Program-made: the position numbers and the translations under genes | Origin: CALGFH01 sp036003705 | GTDB taxonomy: Bacteria; Actinomycetota; CALGFH01 | Length of the DNA: 49,005 bases | Direction: 5' to 3' | NCBI GenBank assembly: GCA_036003705.1 | Contig: DASYSE010000037.1 | Location: 1-49,005 of the forward strand | Notes under the pieces: generated by a model | Database searches by the model: none | The model's input: only the letters and a program-made list of their open reading frames with translations | Told to the model about the DNA's origin: nothing | Part shown: piece by piece, positions 42,683 to 49,005 of the stretch | Numbering within the stretch: the first letter of the stretch is position 1 | How the letters are laid out: each line of letters begins with the position of its first letter

Positions 42683-43459
42683 ATGGAACCCGTCGTCCCG
42701 TCCACCGGCTGGGGAGTCACCCACCTGTTCTTCCGCGTCCACCCGAGCCGCTCTCCCGACCCTGCCCAGGCGGGCAAGGAGCTGGTTGCCGCCCTCGACG
42801 CGTTCGCGGCGGCCGGGCCCGACCACCAGGTGCTGTGCGCCTCGATCCTCGGCCTCAAGGCCGATCTGGGCGTGATGGCCATCGGCCCCGACCTGGCGAG
42901 GCACGAGTCGCTGGCCAGGTCCGTGCGGGCGGTGAGCCCGCTGGAACCGGCCTACTCGTTCCTGTCGCTCACCGAGGTCTCGGAGTACATGGAGACCGAG
43001 GAGGACATCCGGGCCCGGCTGCTGGCGCAGGGGGCCGAGGATCTGGAGGACCGGGTGGCCAAGGCGACCGAGCGCCTGGCCGGGCAGCGGGAGGACCGCC
43101 TGCACCCCCGCCTGCCCCGCCGCGCCGTGCTCGCCTTCTACCCGATGAGCAAGGCCCGCGACCCGGGCGCCAACTGGTACAAGCTGCCGTTCGAGCAGCG
43201 CCGGGAGCTGATGCACGGCCACGGCAAGGTCGGCCGCCGCTACACCGGCCGGGTCCTGCAGCTGGTCACCGGCTCGACCGGCCTGGACGACTTCGAGTGG
43301 GGGGTCACGCTGCTCGCCGACGACCTGAGCGCGATCAAGGAGGTCGTCTATGACATGCGCTTCGACGAGGTGACCGCCTCCTACGGCCGCTTCGGCCCGT
43401 TCCTGGTCGGCCTGACCTGCGACCCGGGCGACCTCCCGGCACGCCTTGGCCTGAGCTAG
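42683..43459 (+). CDS. hemQ: Coproheme decarboxylase HemQ (chlorite-dismutase family)
   Basis: 258 residues. The pattern AFYPMSKARDPGANWYKLPF then RRELMHGHGKVGRRYTGRVLQ, and GLDDFEWGVTLL, FDEVTASYGRFGPFLVG, is that of the actinobacterial HemQ branch. The reactive Tyr153 (in FYPMSK) and the heme-region His180 (in LMHGHG) are present. HemQ decarboxylates iron-coproporphyrin III with peroxide to form heme b, the last step of the Gram-positive heme route. No other heme genes are in the window. The ATG at 42683 is preceded by AGGAGG ten bases upstream. Divergent from the cold-shock gene. Confidence 0.94.
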   Translation: MEPVVPSTGWGVTHLFFRVHPSRSPDPAQAGKELVAALDAFAAAGPDHQVLCASILGLKADLGVMAIGPDLARHESLARSVRAVSPLEPAYSFLSLTEVSEYMETEEDIRARLLAQGAEDLEDRVAKATERLAGQREDRLHPRLPRRAVLAFYPMSKARDPGANWYKLPFEQRRELMHGHGKVGRRYTGRVLQLVTGSTGLDDFEWGVTLLADDLSAIKEVVYDMRFDEVTASYGRFGPFLVGLTCDPGDLPARLGLS

Positions 43460-43469
43460 CTGGAAGGCA

Positions 43470-43488
43470 GCTCCGGCATGCCCGGAGC
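43470..43488 (+). terminator. Short hairpin after hemQ
   Basis: GCTCCGG (43470-43476) pairs with CCGGAGC (43482-43488) around a five-base loop, 11 bases after the hemQ stop. No T-run is present. Confidence 0.5.
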
Positions 43489-43508
43489 ATCCCATCCGTG
43501 CGCCCGTT

Positions 43509-43643
43509 CCTGATCCGCGGGGGCCGGGCCCCGGGCTGTATCCGCGGGAGAGCCGGTACGCAGGATGGATGATCCCCGCACCACCAGACGAGTGATACGA
43601 ATCAAGCGGCAGCTCGCATCCTCGCATCTCGGAGCAGGTCAGG
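43509..43643 (+). promoter_or_regulatory. Structured leader of the secreted propeller gene; candidate c-di-AMP (ydaO-type) riboswitch
   Basis: The leader closes on itself: CCTGATC (43509-43515) pairs with GGTCAGG (43637-43643), allowing one G-U pair. Inside are a GGGGCC/GGCCCC hairpin, then TATCCG..GCCGGTACGCAGGATGG, and near the 3' side CGAATC and CGGCAGCTCG..CCTCG. These pieces, in the same order, resemble the ydaO core segments (AAUCC..GGUACGGAGGAACC; CGAACCCG.CAGCUAACCUCG). The 3' closing strand overlaps the start of the AGGGGGG ribosome site, as an OFF switch would need. The comparison is from memory and needs a covariance search. Confidence 0.4.
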
Positions 43644-43659
43644 GGGGAATCGTCTACTC

Positions 43660-45555
43660 ATGGGTCGTCGTGTCCTGTTGACGCTCGTGTCGGCCGCGGT
43701 CCTGGTCGGTCTCGTGGCGCAGCCCGGCGCAGCGGTCAACGTGCCGCAGGCCGTGGTGGTGTCGAGCAATCCGTCGGACTGGACGCCGCACGTGCTCGAC
43801 GGCAAGGTCGCCGCCATCGTCCAGGTCGGCAACAAGGTGGTCGCCGGAGGCCTGTTCACCCAGGTCGCCAGCGCCGCCGCGCCGACAACGGCGATCGCCC
43901 GGAGCAACATCTTCGCCTTCGACGCCTCCACCGGGGCGATCGACACGGCGTTCGCTCCGGTCCTGGACGGCGAGGTGGAATCGCTGGCGGCCGCCCCCGA
44001 CGGGCTGCACGTGTTCGCCGGCGGCAAGTTCACCCGCATCAACGGGGTGGCCCAGAAAAGCCTGGTCAAATTGCGGCTGACCGACGGGGCCCGAATCACG
44101 GCGTTCAAGGGCAAGACCAACGCACGCGTCAAGGACATGGCCGTCAGCGGCGGCCGGCTCTACATCGGCGGCACCTTCGCGACCGTCAACGGCGTGGCCC
44201 GGAGCGCCCTGGCCGCGGTCGACCCGGTCACCGGCGCCCTGAGCAACGACGTGAATCTCGCCTTCACCGGCCCCCGGACCGGCACCGTCAACGTCGACAA
44301 GTTCGACATCACCCCGGACGGCTCCAGGCTGATCGCCATCGGCAACTGGACCTACGTGGCCGGCCTGCGGCGCGACCAGATCGTCATGGTCGACCTCACC
44401 ACCAGCCCGGTGCGCGTCACCGACTGGGCGACCACCCGTTACCAGCAGCAGTGCGCAACGGTGTTCGCCACCTACATGCGCGACATCGACATCTCGGCCG
44501 ACGGCAGCTACTTCGTGGTCGGCACCACCGGCGCCTACCGGGCCGGCAGCCTGTGCGACGCCGCGGCCCGCTGGGAGACCGGCCGCACCGGCTCCGGGCA
44601 GCAGCCGACCTGGGTCGACTACACCGGCGGCGACACCCTGTACAGCGTCGCCATCACCGGGACCGCCGTCTACGTCGGCGGTCACCAGCGCTGGATGAAC
44701 AACAGCTTCGCCGGCGACCGGGCCGGCCCCGGCGCGGTCGCCCGAGAGGGCATCGCAGCCCTCGACCCGGTCAACGGCCTGCCCCTGTCGTGGAACCCGG
44801 GGCGCGACCGCGGCGTTGGCGTGTTCTCGCTGGTCTCCACCACCCAGGGGCTGTGGATCGGCAGCGACACCGACCGCATCGGCCGCTACGAGTACCACGG
44901 CCGCATCGCCTTCATGCCGGTCGACGGCGGCACCCCGGTTCCCGAGTCCCGGGTCGGCACCCTGCCCGGCGACCTGTACCGGCTCGGCCTCGACGGCGCC
45001 GTGACCCGTCGCAGCTTCGACGGGACCACCGTCGGCGCCCCGGCAACGGTCGCCACCGGGGTGGACTGGTCGACCGCCCGCGGGGCGTTCATGGTCAGCG
45101 GCCGCCTGTACACCGGCAACGCCGACGGCACCCTGACCGTCCGCGACTTCGACGGCATCACCGCCGGGTTCTCCACCCCGATCGCCCTCAACGGCCTGAC
45201 CAGCACCCAGTTCCCGATCAGCCGCATCACCGGCATGTTCTTCTCCAACGGCCGCATCTACTACACCCTGAGCGGCGGCGACACCCGCCTGTACTACCGC
45301 TACTTCACCCCGGAGAGCGGCGTGATCGGCGCCGACACGTTCGTGGCCAGCGGCGCCACCGACGGCCGCAACTGGTCGACCGTCAACGGCCTGACCATTG
45401 CCTCCGGCCGCCTCTACTACGCCACCACCACCGGCACCCTGTCCGCGGTCGACTTCACCGACGGCCTCCCCACCGGCTCCGCCACCGTGGTCAGCGGCCC
45501 GGCCGTCGACGGCCAGAGCTGGCAGTCCCGAGGCCTGTTCGTCCTCGCCAACTAG
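43660..45555 (+). CDS. Secreted beta-propeller-like protein (delta-60-repeat type)
   Basis: 631 residues with a clear Sec signal peptide (RRVLLTLVSAAVLVGLVAQPGAA, cleavage near residue 25). The mature part is built of repeated strands such as VVAGGLFTQV, VFAGGKFTRINGVAQ and LYIGGTFATVNGVARSALAA, the G-G-x-F-x-x-(V/I)-N-G-V pattern of DUF5122/delta-60 repeats that form beta-propellers. The last third has other repeats (RSFDGTTVG, RDFDGITAG, RLYYATTTG). No wall-anchor motif is seen, so it is probably released or loosely bound. Function unknown. A leader of about 200 bases precedes it and a strong hairpin follows. Confidence 0.85.
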   Translation: MGRRVLLTLVSAAVLVGLVAQPGAAVNVPQAVVVSSNPSDWTPHVLDGKVAAIVQVGNKVVAGGLFTQVASAAAPTTAIARSNIFAFDASTGAIDTAFAPVLDGEVESLAAAPDGLHVFAGGKFTRINGVAQKSLVKLRLTDGARITAFKGKTNARVKDMAVSGGRLYIGGTFATVNGVARSALAAVDPVTGALSNDVNLAFTGPRTGTVNVDKFDITPDGSRLIAIGNWTYVAGLRRDQIVMVDLTTSPVRVTDWATTRYQQQCATVFATYMRDIDISADGSYFVVGTTGAYRAGSLCDAAARWETGRTGSGQQPTWVDYTGGDTLYSVAITGTAVYVGGHQRWMNNSFAGDRAGPGAVAREGIAALDPVNGLPLSWNPGRDRGVGVFSLVSTTQGLWIGSDTDRIGRYEYHGRIAFMPVDGGTPVPESRVGTLPGDLYRLGLDGAVTRRSFDGTTVGAPATVATGVDWSTARGAFMVSGRLYTGNADGTLTVRDFDGITAGFSTPIALNGLTSTQFPISRITGMFFSNGRIYYTLSGGDTRLYYRYFTPESGVIGADTFVASGATDGRNWSTVNGLTIASGRLYYATTTGTLSAVDFTDGLPTGSATVVSGPAVDGQSWQSRGLFVLAN

Positions 45556-45567
45556 CCCTTCACCTCC

Positions 45568-45606
45568 CCGGCCCGCACCGGCGCCCCCGAGGCCGGTGCG
45601 GGCCGG
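45568..45606 (+). terminator. Strong hairpin terminator of the propeller gene
   Basis: CCGGCCCGCACCGG (45568-45581) pairs perfectly with CCGGTGCGGGCCGG (45593-45606), a 14-base stem with an 11-base loop, 13 bases after the stop codon and before the tRNA gene. Confidence 0.8.
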
Positions 45607-45643
45607 AGCCATCCCGACCCGGCTGGTATCCTGCGCCCCGTCG

Positions 45644-45716
45644 GCCCCTGTAGCTCAAGGGACAGAGCAGCTGTCTCCTAAACAGCAGGTTGCAGGTTCG
45701 AGTCCTGCCAGGGGCG
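45644..45716 (+). tRNA. tRNA-Arg (anticodon CCT)
   Basis: The cloverleaf is complete: acceptor GCCCCTG/CAGGGGC, D stem GCTC/GAGC, anticodon stem GCTGT/ACAGC with loop CTCCTAA (anticodon 45677-45679 CCT, reading AGG), variable AGGTT, T stem GCAGG/CCTGC with loop TTCGAGT, discriminator G. CCA is not encoded. DNA beyond it has an accessory character. Confidence 0.95.
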
Positions 45717-46022
45717 CCGGGAGAAATCGTGGAGTCATTCCCCCGACTCTTCGATCTCTTCCGGCATCCTGTATGACGCCACCAGCCCTCAAGGCGTCGT
45801 CCGACGGCCGGCGGACCTGCCATGTGGCGAGGAATTCCACCCGAACTCCTGACCTTCGATCGTTCCGCGATGGCGATGGGGGGATCGAGGTGCGTCAGCT
45901 GTTCGAGCCAGAACTTCCCGACGGCGACGAGCGGCCAGCCCACGTACCCTGCTCGCGGGTAGCGCCGATGGGTTCGAGCGGCGATCGCCGTCCAACCGTT
46001 GAGACCCCCAAGGAGGTGGGCC
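45717..46022. other. 306-base spacer after the tRNA, no gene recognised
   Basis: Open frames on both strands here lack coding character, and the minus-strand one is the well-known artefact antisense to a tRNA. A second copy of the tRNA 3' end, which would mark an integration site, was not seen between here and the window end. The last 15 bases hold the ribosome site of the next gene. Confidence 0.5.
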
Positions 46023-46517
46023 ATGGAGAAGATCGTGCCGTTCCTGTGGTTCGACGACCAGCCGGAGGAGGCCGCCAACTTCTATGTCTCAGTCTTCTCG
46101 AAGCGGCCCGGCGCTGGGACGTCGCGGGTCAGGAACATCACCCATTACGGCGAGGCCGGCCCGCGGTCGGCCGGGATGGTGATGACCGTTGACTTCGAAC
46201 TCGAGGGCCATGGCATCACCGCCCTGAACGGCGGGCCCGAATTCTCGTTCACCGAGGCGCTCTCGCTCGCGGTGAACTGCGAGTCGCAGAAGGAGGTCGA
46301 CTACCTGTGGACGGCGCTGAGCGAGGGCGGCGAGGAGGGACCGTGCGGCTGACTCAAGGACCGCTACGGCCTGTCCTGGCAGATCATGCCGGTCCGGCTG
46401 ACCGAGCTGCTGAACGATCCGGACGAGGCAGCGGCGCAGCGGGTCATGTCAGCGATGCTGCAGATGACGAAGATCGACATCGCCGAGCTCGAGCGGGCGT
46501 ACGCGGCGGGCGCCTAG
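46023..46517 (+). pseudogene. VOC/PhnB-like gene interrupted by an in-frame TGA
   Basis: ATG 46023 follows a perfect AAGGAGGTG seven bases upstream. The first 109 codons encode a PhnB-type 3-demethylubiquinone-methyltransferase/glyoxalase-like domain (KIVPFLWFDDQPEEAANFYV, ITALNGGPEFSFTEALSLAV). TGA stands at 46350-46352 and the same frame then continues LKDRYGLSWQIMPVRL to a TAG at 46517. The family has Trp at exactly this place (CGWLKD.YGLSWQ), so one G-to-A change (TGG to TGA) would explain it. Full length would be about 164 residues, normal for the family. Either a fresh nonsense mutation, a sequencing error, or read-through. Confidence 0.85.
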
Positions 46518-46596
46518 CGGTTCTGCGCGATCGCTCCACCGCGCACCAAGCGGCGCCCGGGTGGCTCGTTGCACCACGTCTGCCGATCCACGGCAA

Positions 46597-47421
46597 TCAG
46601 CCCGAGGGCGCCGGTCCGTCGCGGATCACACCGCGTACCTGGTCCACCGACACCCCGTCCCACGGAAACTCCACCATCCACCATGTAGCACCTGCCGATG
46701 CATAGGGCGCCGGATCGGTGCCCACCGGTAGCGCCGCGACGACGTCGAAGGGCTCCTTTACGTCCCTCCCGATCTCCTTGCGAACCGAGGCGATCTCAGC
46801 GACGATCTCGGCGAGCTGGTCCGGGTGCTCGAGGTCGACCGGGAAGAACCCCTGGAACCGGACGGCACGCCGAAGCGGCTTTCGCTTTCCGGGGTACCCG
46901 CCCACCCACACCGGGACCCCAGGCCGCTGAACCGGCCGGGGCAGGAACCGCATGCCGTCGACCGTGTAGTGCTCACCACGGTGGTACACGGGCTCGCCCG
47001 ACCAGGCGGCCGTCAGGATCTCCAAGGCCTCGTCGAGCATCCCTGCGCGCCGGCGGTCATCGAGTTCCTCCCCTGTGATCGAAAGCTCGTTCCCGGACCG
47101 GTCGCTGCCGAGGCCGACGCCGAGCGTCAAGCGGCCGCCGCTCAGCCGATCCAGGGTCGCGGTCTCCCTGGCGACCTTGACCGGTCGGCGCCTGGCGAGC
47201 GGGGTGACCATCGGACCGAGTCGGATCGCCTCTGTGGCGGTGGCGATCGCCGCGAGCGTGATCCAGGCATCGGCGACCTCGAGAACCGGCTCCCGCCAGC
47301 GGACGTGATCCCAGAGGAAGATTCCGTCCCATCCGGCTTCCTCTGCCTCGGCGGACAGCCGGGCGACGAGCGCGGGGTCCGCCAGCGCATCGAAGATCGG
47401 CACGAAGAGTCCTGAGCGCAT
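46597..47421 (-). CDS. LLM-class flavin-dependent oxidoreductase
   Basis: 274 residues from ATG 47421 (RSGLFVPIFDALADP). Luciferase-like TIM-barrel features: EAEEAGWDGIFLWDHV, TLAAIATATEAIRLGPMVTPLARRRPVKVARETATL, LSGGRLTLGVGLGSD, and the C-terminal VPVWVGGYPGKRKPL. These enzymes use FMN or F420 to oxidise small molecules; in actinomycetes F420 is likely, but the cofactor is not decided by the sequence I can see. The start is uncertain (an ATG six codons further upstream is possible). No partner reductase is adjacent. Confidence 0.88.
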   Translation of the reverse strand: MRSGLFVPIFDALADPALVARLSAEAEEAGWDGIFLWDHVRWREPVLEVADAWITLAAIATATEAIRLGPMVTPLARRRPVKVARETATLDRLSGGRLTLGVGLGSDRSGNELSITGEELDDRRRAGMLDEALEILTAAWSGEPVYHRGEHYTVDGMRFLPRPVQRPGVPVWVGGYPGKRKPLRRAVRFQGFFPVDLEHPDQLAEIVAEIASVRKEIGRDVKEPFDVVAALPVGTDPAPYASAGATWWMVEFPWDGVSVDQVRGVIRDGPAPSG

Positions 47422-47529
47422 AGGCGCGATGCTACGCACCCACGGGGTGCGCTCCCGCCTCGTGAGGCATCCGAGCGGGCTCAGCCGGGCTCTGCTGACC
47501 GAAGGATCGCGCAGATGCGGTCGATTCGG

Positions 47530-48330
47530 TCACGGACGACGGGCCTCGATAATCCAGGCCCGCGAATCGAACCACACGCCACGTTCGCTTGCGTGCGCGG
47601 CGAGGGCCTCACGGAGACGCTCGAGCGCCTGCTCAGCGGCGGCGGCACCCAGGCGCATCAGCAACTCCCTGGTGCTCGAGAAACCGCCGACCCACTCGAG
47701 GGCCGCCGCGACGTCCGGACCGTAGTAGATGGGCTGGTGGACGTCGGTGAACGTGGCCTCGCCGAATCCCGCCGCGCCGAGGATCGCCTCCACGGTGTCT
47801 TGATCGGCAAGCGAGAACGGCCCCCGCGCTTCCGAGGCTGGGACCGGCGACCCCTCACGGCCGAGCGCCCGTTCGATCACCACGGACCATTCGTTGTGCT
47901 CGTGCTCCTGCCAGACCATCATCACCAGGCGCCCGGCGGGCCGAAGCGCCACCGCGATGTTGGCGAACGCCGCGACGGGGTCATCGAAGAACATCGTCCC
48001 GAACCGACTGATGGCGAGGTCGAAACCGTCCTCCGGAAAGCGGTGCACCTGCGCGTCGCCCTGCTCGAAGGCAACGTTGTGGACTCTCTCCGCCCGGGCG
48101 AGTTCGCGGGCCCGCTCGATCATCGAGGCGGAGAGGTCGACTCCGAGCGCGCTCCCTTCCCCGGCCGACCGCGCGGCGTCCCGCGTCGTCCGGCCGGTTC
48201 CACAGCCGATGTCCAGGACCCGATCGTCTGCCCGTATGTTGTACGTGTGGCGAAGGACCTCGTCGTGCAGCCGGAGTTCGGCGTCGTAGTCGACGCGGGC
48301 GACTCGATGTTCCAGAGGCCGATCCCGCAC
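47530..48330 (-). CDS. Class I SAM-dependent methyltransferase
   Basis: 266 residues from GTG 48330. Motif I is VLDIGCGTGRTTRDAA, followed by LGVDLSASMIERARELA, FEQGDAQVHRFPEDGFDLAI and AVALRPAGRLVMMVWQ. This is the common UbiE/BioC-like fold; the C-terminal helical part fits small-molecule methyltransferases. The acceptor is unknown. N-terminal start is uncertain: further upstream codons extend towards the transposase relic without coding character. It precedes the LLM gene on the same strand by about 110 bases. Confidence 0.85.
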   Translation of the reverse strand: MRDRPLEHRVARVDYDAELRLHDEVLRHTYNIRADDRVLDIGCGTGRTTRDAARSAGEGSALGVDLSASMIERARELARAERVHNVAFEQGDAQVHRFPEDGFDLAISRFGTMFFDDPVAAFANIAVALRPAGRLVMMVWQEHEHNEWSVVIERALGREGSPVPASEARGPFSLADQDTVEAILGAAGFGEATFTDVHQPIYYGPDVAAALEWVGGFSSTRELLMRLGAAAAEQALERLREALAAHASERGVWFDSRAWIIEARRP

Positions 48331-48461
48331 GGAGCCCGGGCCTGGATGGCTCGTCGCGCGCGGTTGCTGGCGGTCGTTCGCGTCCACAGAACAAGATCCT
48401 ATGACAGCCAGGTCAGGAGATTGCGACGACCATTGACCAGCGCCCATCGGCGGAAGGCCTG

Positions 48462-48701
48462 GTGAGGAGCCCACAGACCAACGGCGTAGTCGAGCGGTTC
48501 TTCGGCACGCTGAAGTACGAACATCTCTACCGCGCCACCATCGGCGACGGCAACGCCCTCGCCGTCGAAGTCAACCTGGTCCGCCACACCGACAACACTC
48601 TGCGACCCCACCAGGCCCTCGACGAACGCACACCACGCGCGGCTCACCTCGCCGTCGAACACTGCGATTGGCGTGTGGCCTTTGGCGGACCCGCTACTTG
48701 A
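48462..48701 (+). pseudogene. C-terminal remnant of an integrase-core (DDE) transposase
   Basis: 79 codons read SPQTNGVVERFFGTLKYEHL, then a run to NTLRPHQALDERTPRAAHLA. This is the C-terminal end of an IS3/IS481-type DDE transposase, including the second-Glu region (V-x-E-R-F-x-x-x-L-K-x-E). The first two thirds, the terminal inverted repeats and the target duplication are not visible, so this is a decayed insertion sequence. Confidence 0.85.
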
Positions 48702-48716
48702 CTGGGAGGTCCTGAC

Positions 48717-49005
48717 ATGACCAGTAAGTTCACCGAGCTTGCGATCGACTGTGCCGCTCCCAACGGTCTCGCCCGGTTCTGGTGCTCGGTCCTTGACTAC
48801 GAGGTGCAAGACGAAGACGACGGAATTGTCACAATTGGCTCCCCTATGGTGCCGGAAGGCAAGCACCACCTTGGCCCAGTGCCACCGACGTTGACATTCG
48901 CGCACGTGCCCGAGGGCAAGACCGTCAAGAACAGGCTCCACCTCGACGTCAACCCAACCGACAGGGAGCAAGACGAAGAGGTCCGTCGCCTGCTCGACCT
49001 AGGTG
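48717..49005 (+). CDS. VOC-family (glyoxalase-like) protein, cut by window end
   Basis: ATG 48717 follows GGGAGGT at seven bases. The 96 visible residues read TSKFTELAIDCAAPNGLARF and later KTVKNRLHLDVNPTDREQDE, the beta-alpha-beta-beta-beta half of a vicinal-oxygen-chelate domain (Glyoxalase_6 type). Codon use is less G/C-biased than in the rest of the window. The 3' part lies outside. It follows the transposase relic, and its transfer history may be separate from the chromosomal core. Confidence 0.8.
   Translation, partial: MTSKFTELAIDCAAPNGLARFWCSVLDYEVQDEDDGIVTIGSPMVPEGKHHLGPVPPTLTFAHVPEGKTVKNRLHLDVNPTDREQDEEVRRLLDLG

Noticed and set aside
43654..45612. Minus-strand frame opposite the secreted propeller gene
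   Set aside because: Gly/Ala/Asp/Val-rich shadow without signal peptide or domain; the plus strand has a signal peptide and propeller repeats.
45560..46078. Minus-strand frame containing GRTRTCNLLFRRQLLCPLSY
   Set aside because: This is the classic artefact translated antisense to tRNA genes; it overlaps tRNA-Arg.
46350..46352. Selenocysteine at the in-frame TGA
   Set aside because: The family has Trp, not Cys, at this position, and no selenocysteine insertion hairpin was recognised after it.

Overview
This is a very high-G+C stretch of a Gram-positive-type genome, most likely an actinomycete-like member of the Actinomycetota. The evidence is the G/C-rich third codon positions, frequent GTG starts, a HemQ-type coproheme decarboxylase, a PAC2-family protein, a CtpE-like P-type ATPase, an LLM-class flavin oxidoreductase and a threonine/proline-rich surface protein. 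Genes are densely packed on both strands. No rRNA, prophage or CRISPR array is visible, and there is one tRNA.

Left part (1-15.4 kb): a partial unknown gene, a pirin, a serine hydrolase, Mth938- and YbhB-type small proteins, a HAD phosphatase, a 7TM-PAS histidine kinase, a CtpE-like cation ATPase, two secreted or anchored unknown proteins, a stand-alone receiver protein, and a two-gene unit made of a lipoprotein with a molybdopterin-oxidoreductase-like fold and a membrane GGDEF-EAL protein. The spacers here hold short, frame-damaged relics of other genes (DoxX, sigma factor, acyl-CoA ligase).

15.6-22.9 kb: a minus-strand, largely overlapping cluster reads diguanylate cyclase, galU, moeA, moaC, mogA/moaB, membrane protein, translin-family protein and PaaI-type thioesterase. 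Several junctions are 4-base ATGA or GTGA overlaps. It joins UDP-glucose supply, molybdenum cofactor synthesis and an unexpected translin homologue.

23-28.2 kb, plus strand: a proline-rich MinD/ParA-like ATPase, an FmdB zinc ribbon, MTA phosphorylase, UppP and an alpha-methylacyl-CoA racemase with its catalytic residues intact. 28.2-33.7 kb, minus strand: a tight five-gene operon of tldD, tldE/pmbA, alpha/beta hydrolase, cyclase-family amidohydrolase and ornithine-cyclodeaminase-family protein. Next come a divergent pair, a TPR-AAA ATPase with Gln in place of the Walker B Glu and a trypsin-like PDZ protease without a signal peptide, and then a second GGDEF-EAL membrane protein that ends inside a 19-base tandem repeat.

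38.9-45.6 kb: a nucleotidyltransferase, an FAD-dependent reductase, a PAC2 protein, a cold-shock protein, hemQ and a secreted beta-propeller-like protein. The propeller gene is preceded by a structured leader that looks like a c-di-AMP (ydaO-type) riboswitch. 45.6-49 kb: tRNA-Arg(CCT) is followed by accessory-looking DNA: a VOC/PhnB gene broken by one Trp-to-TGA change, an LLM oxidoreductase, a methyltransferase, a transposase remnant and a second VOC gene cut by the window end.
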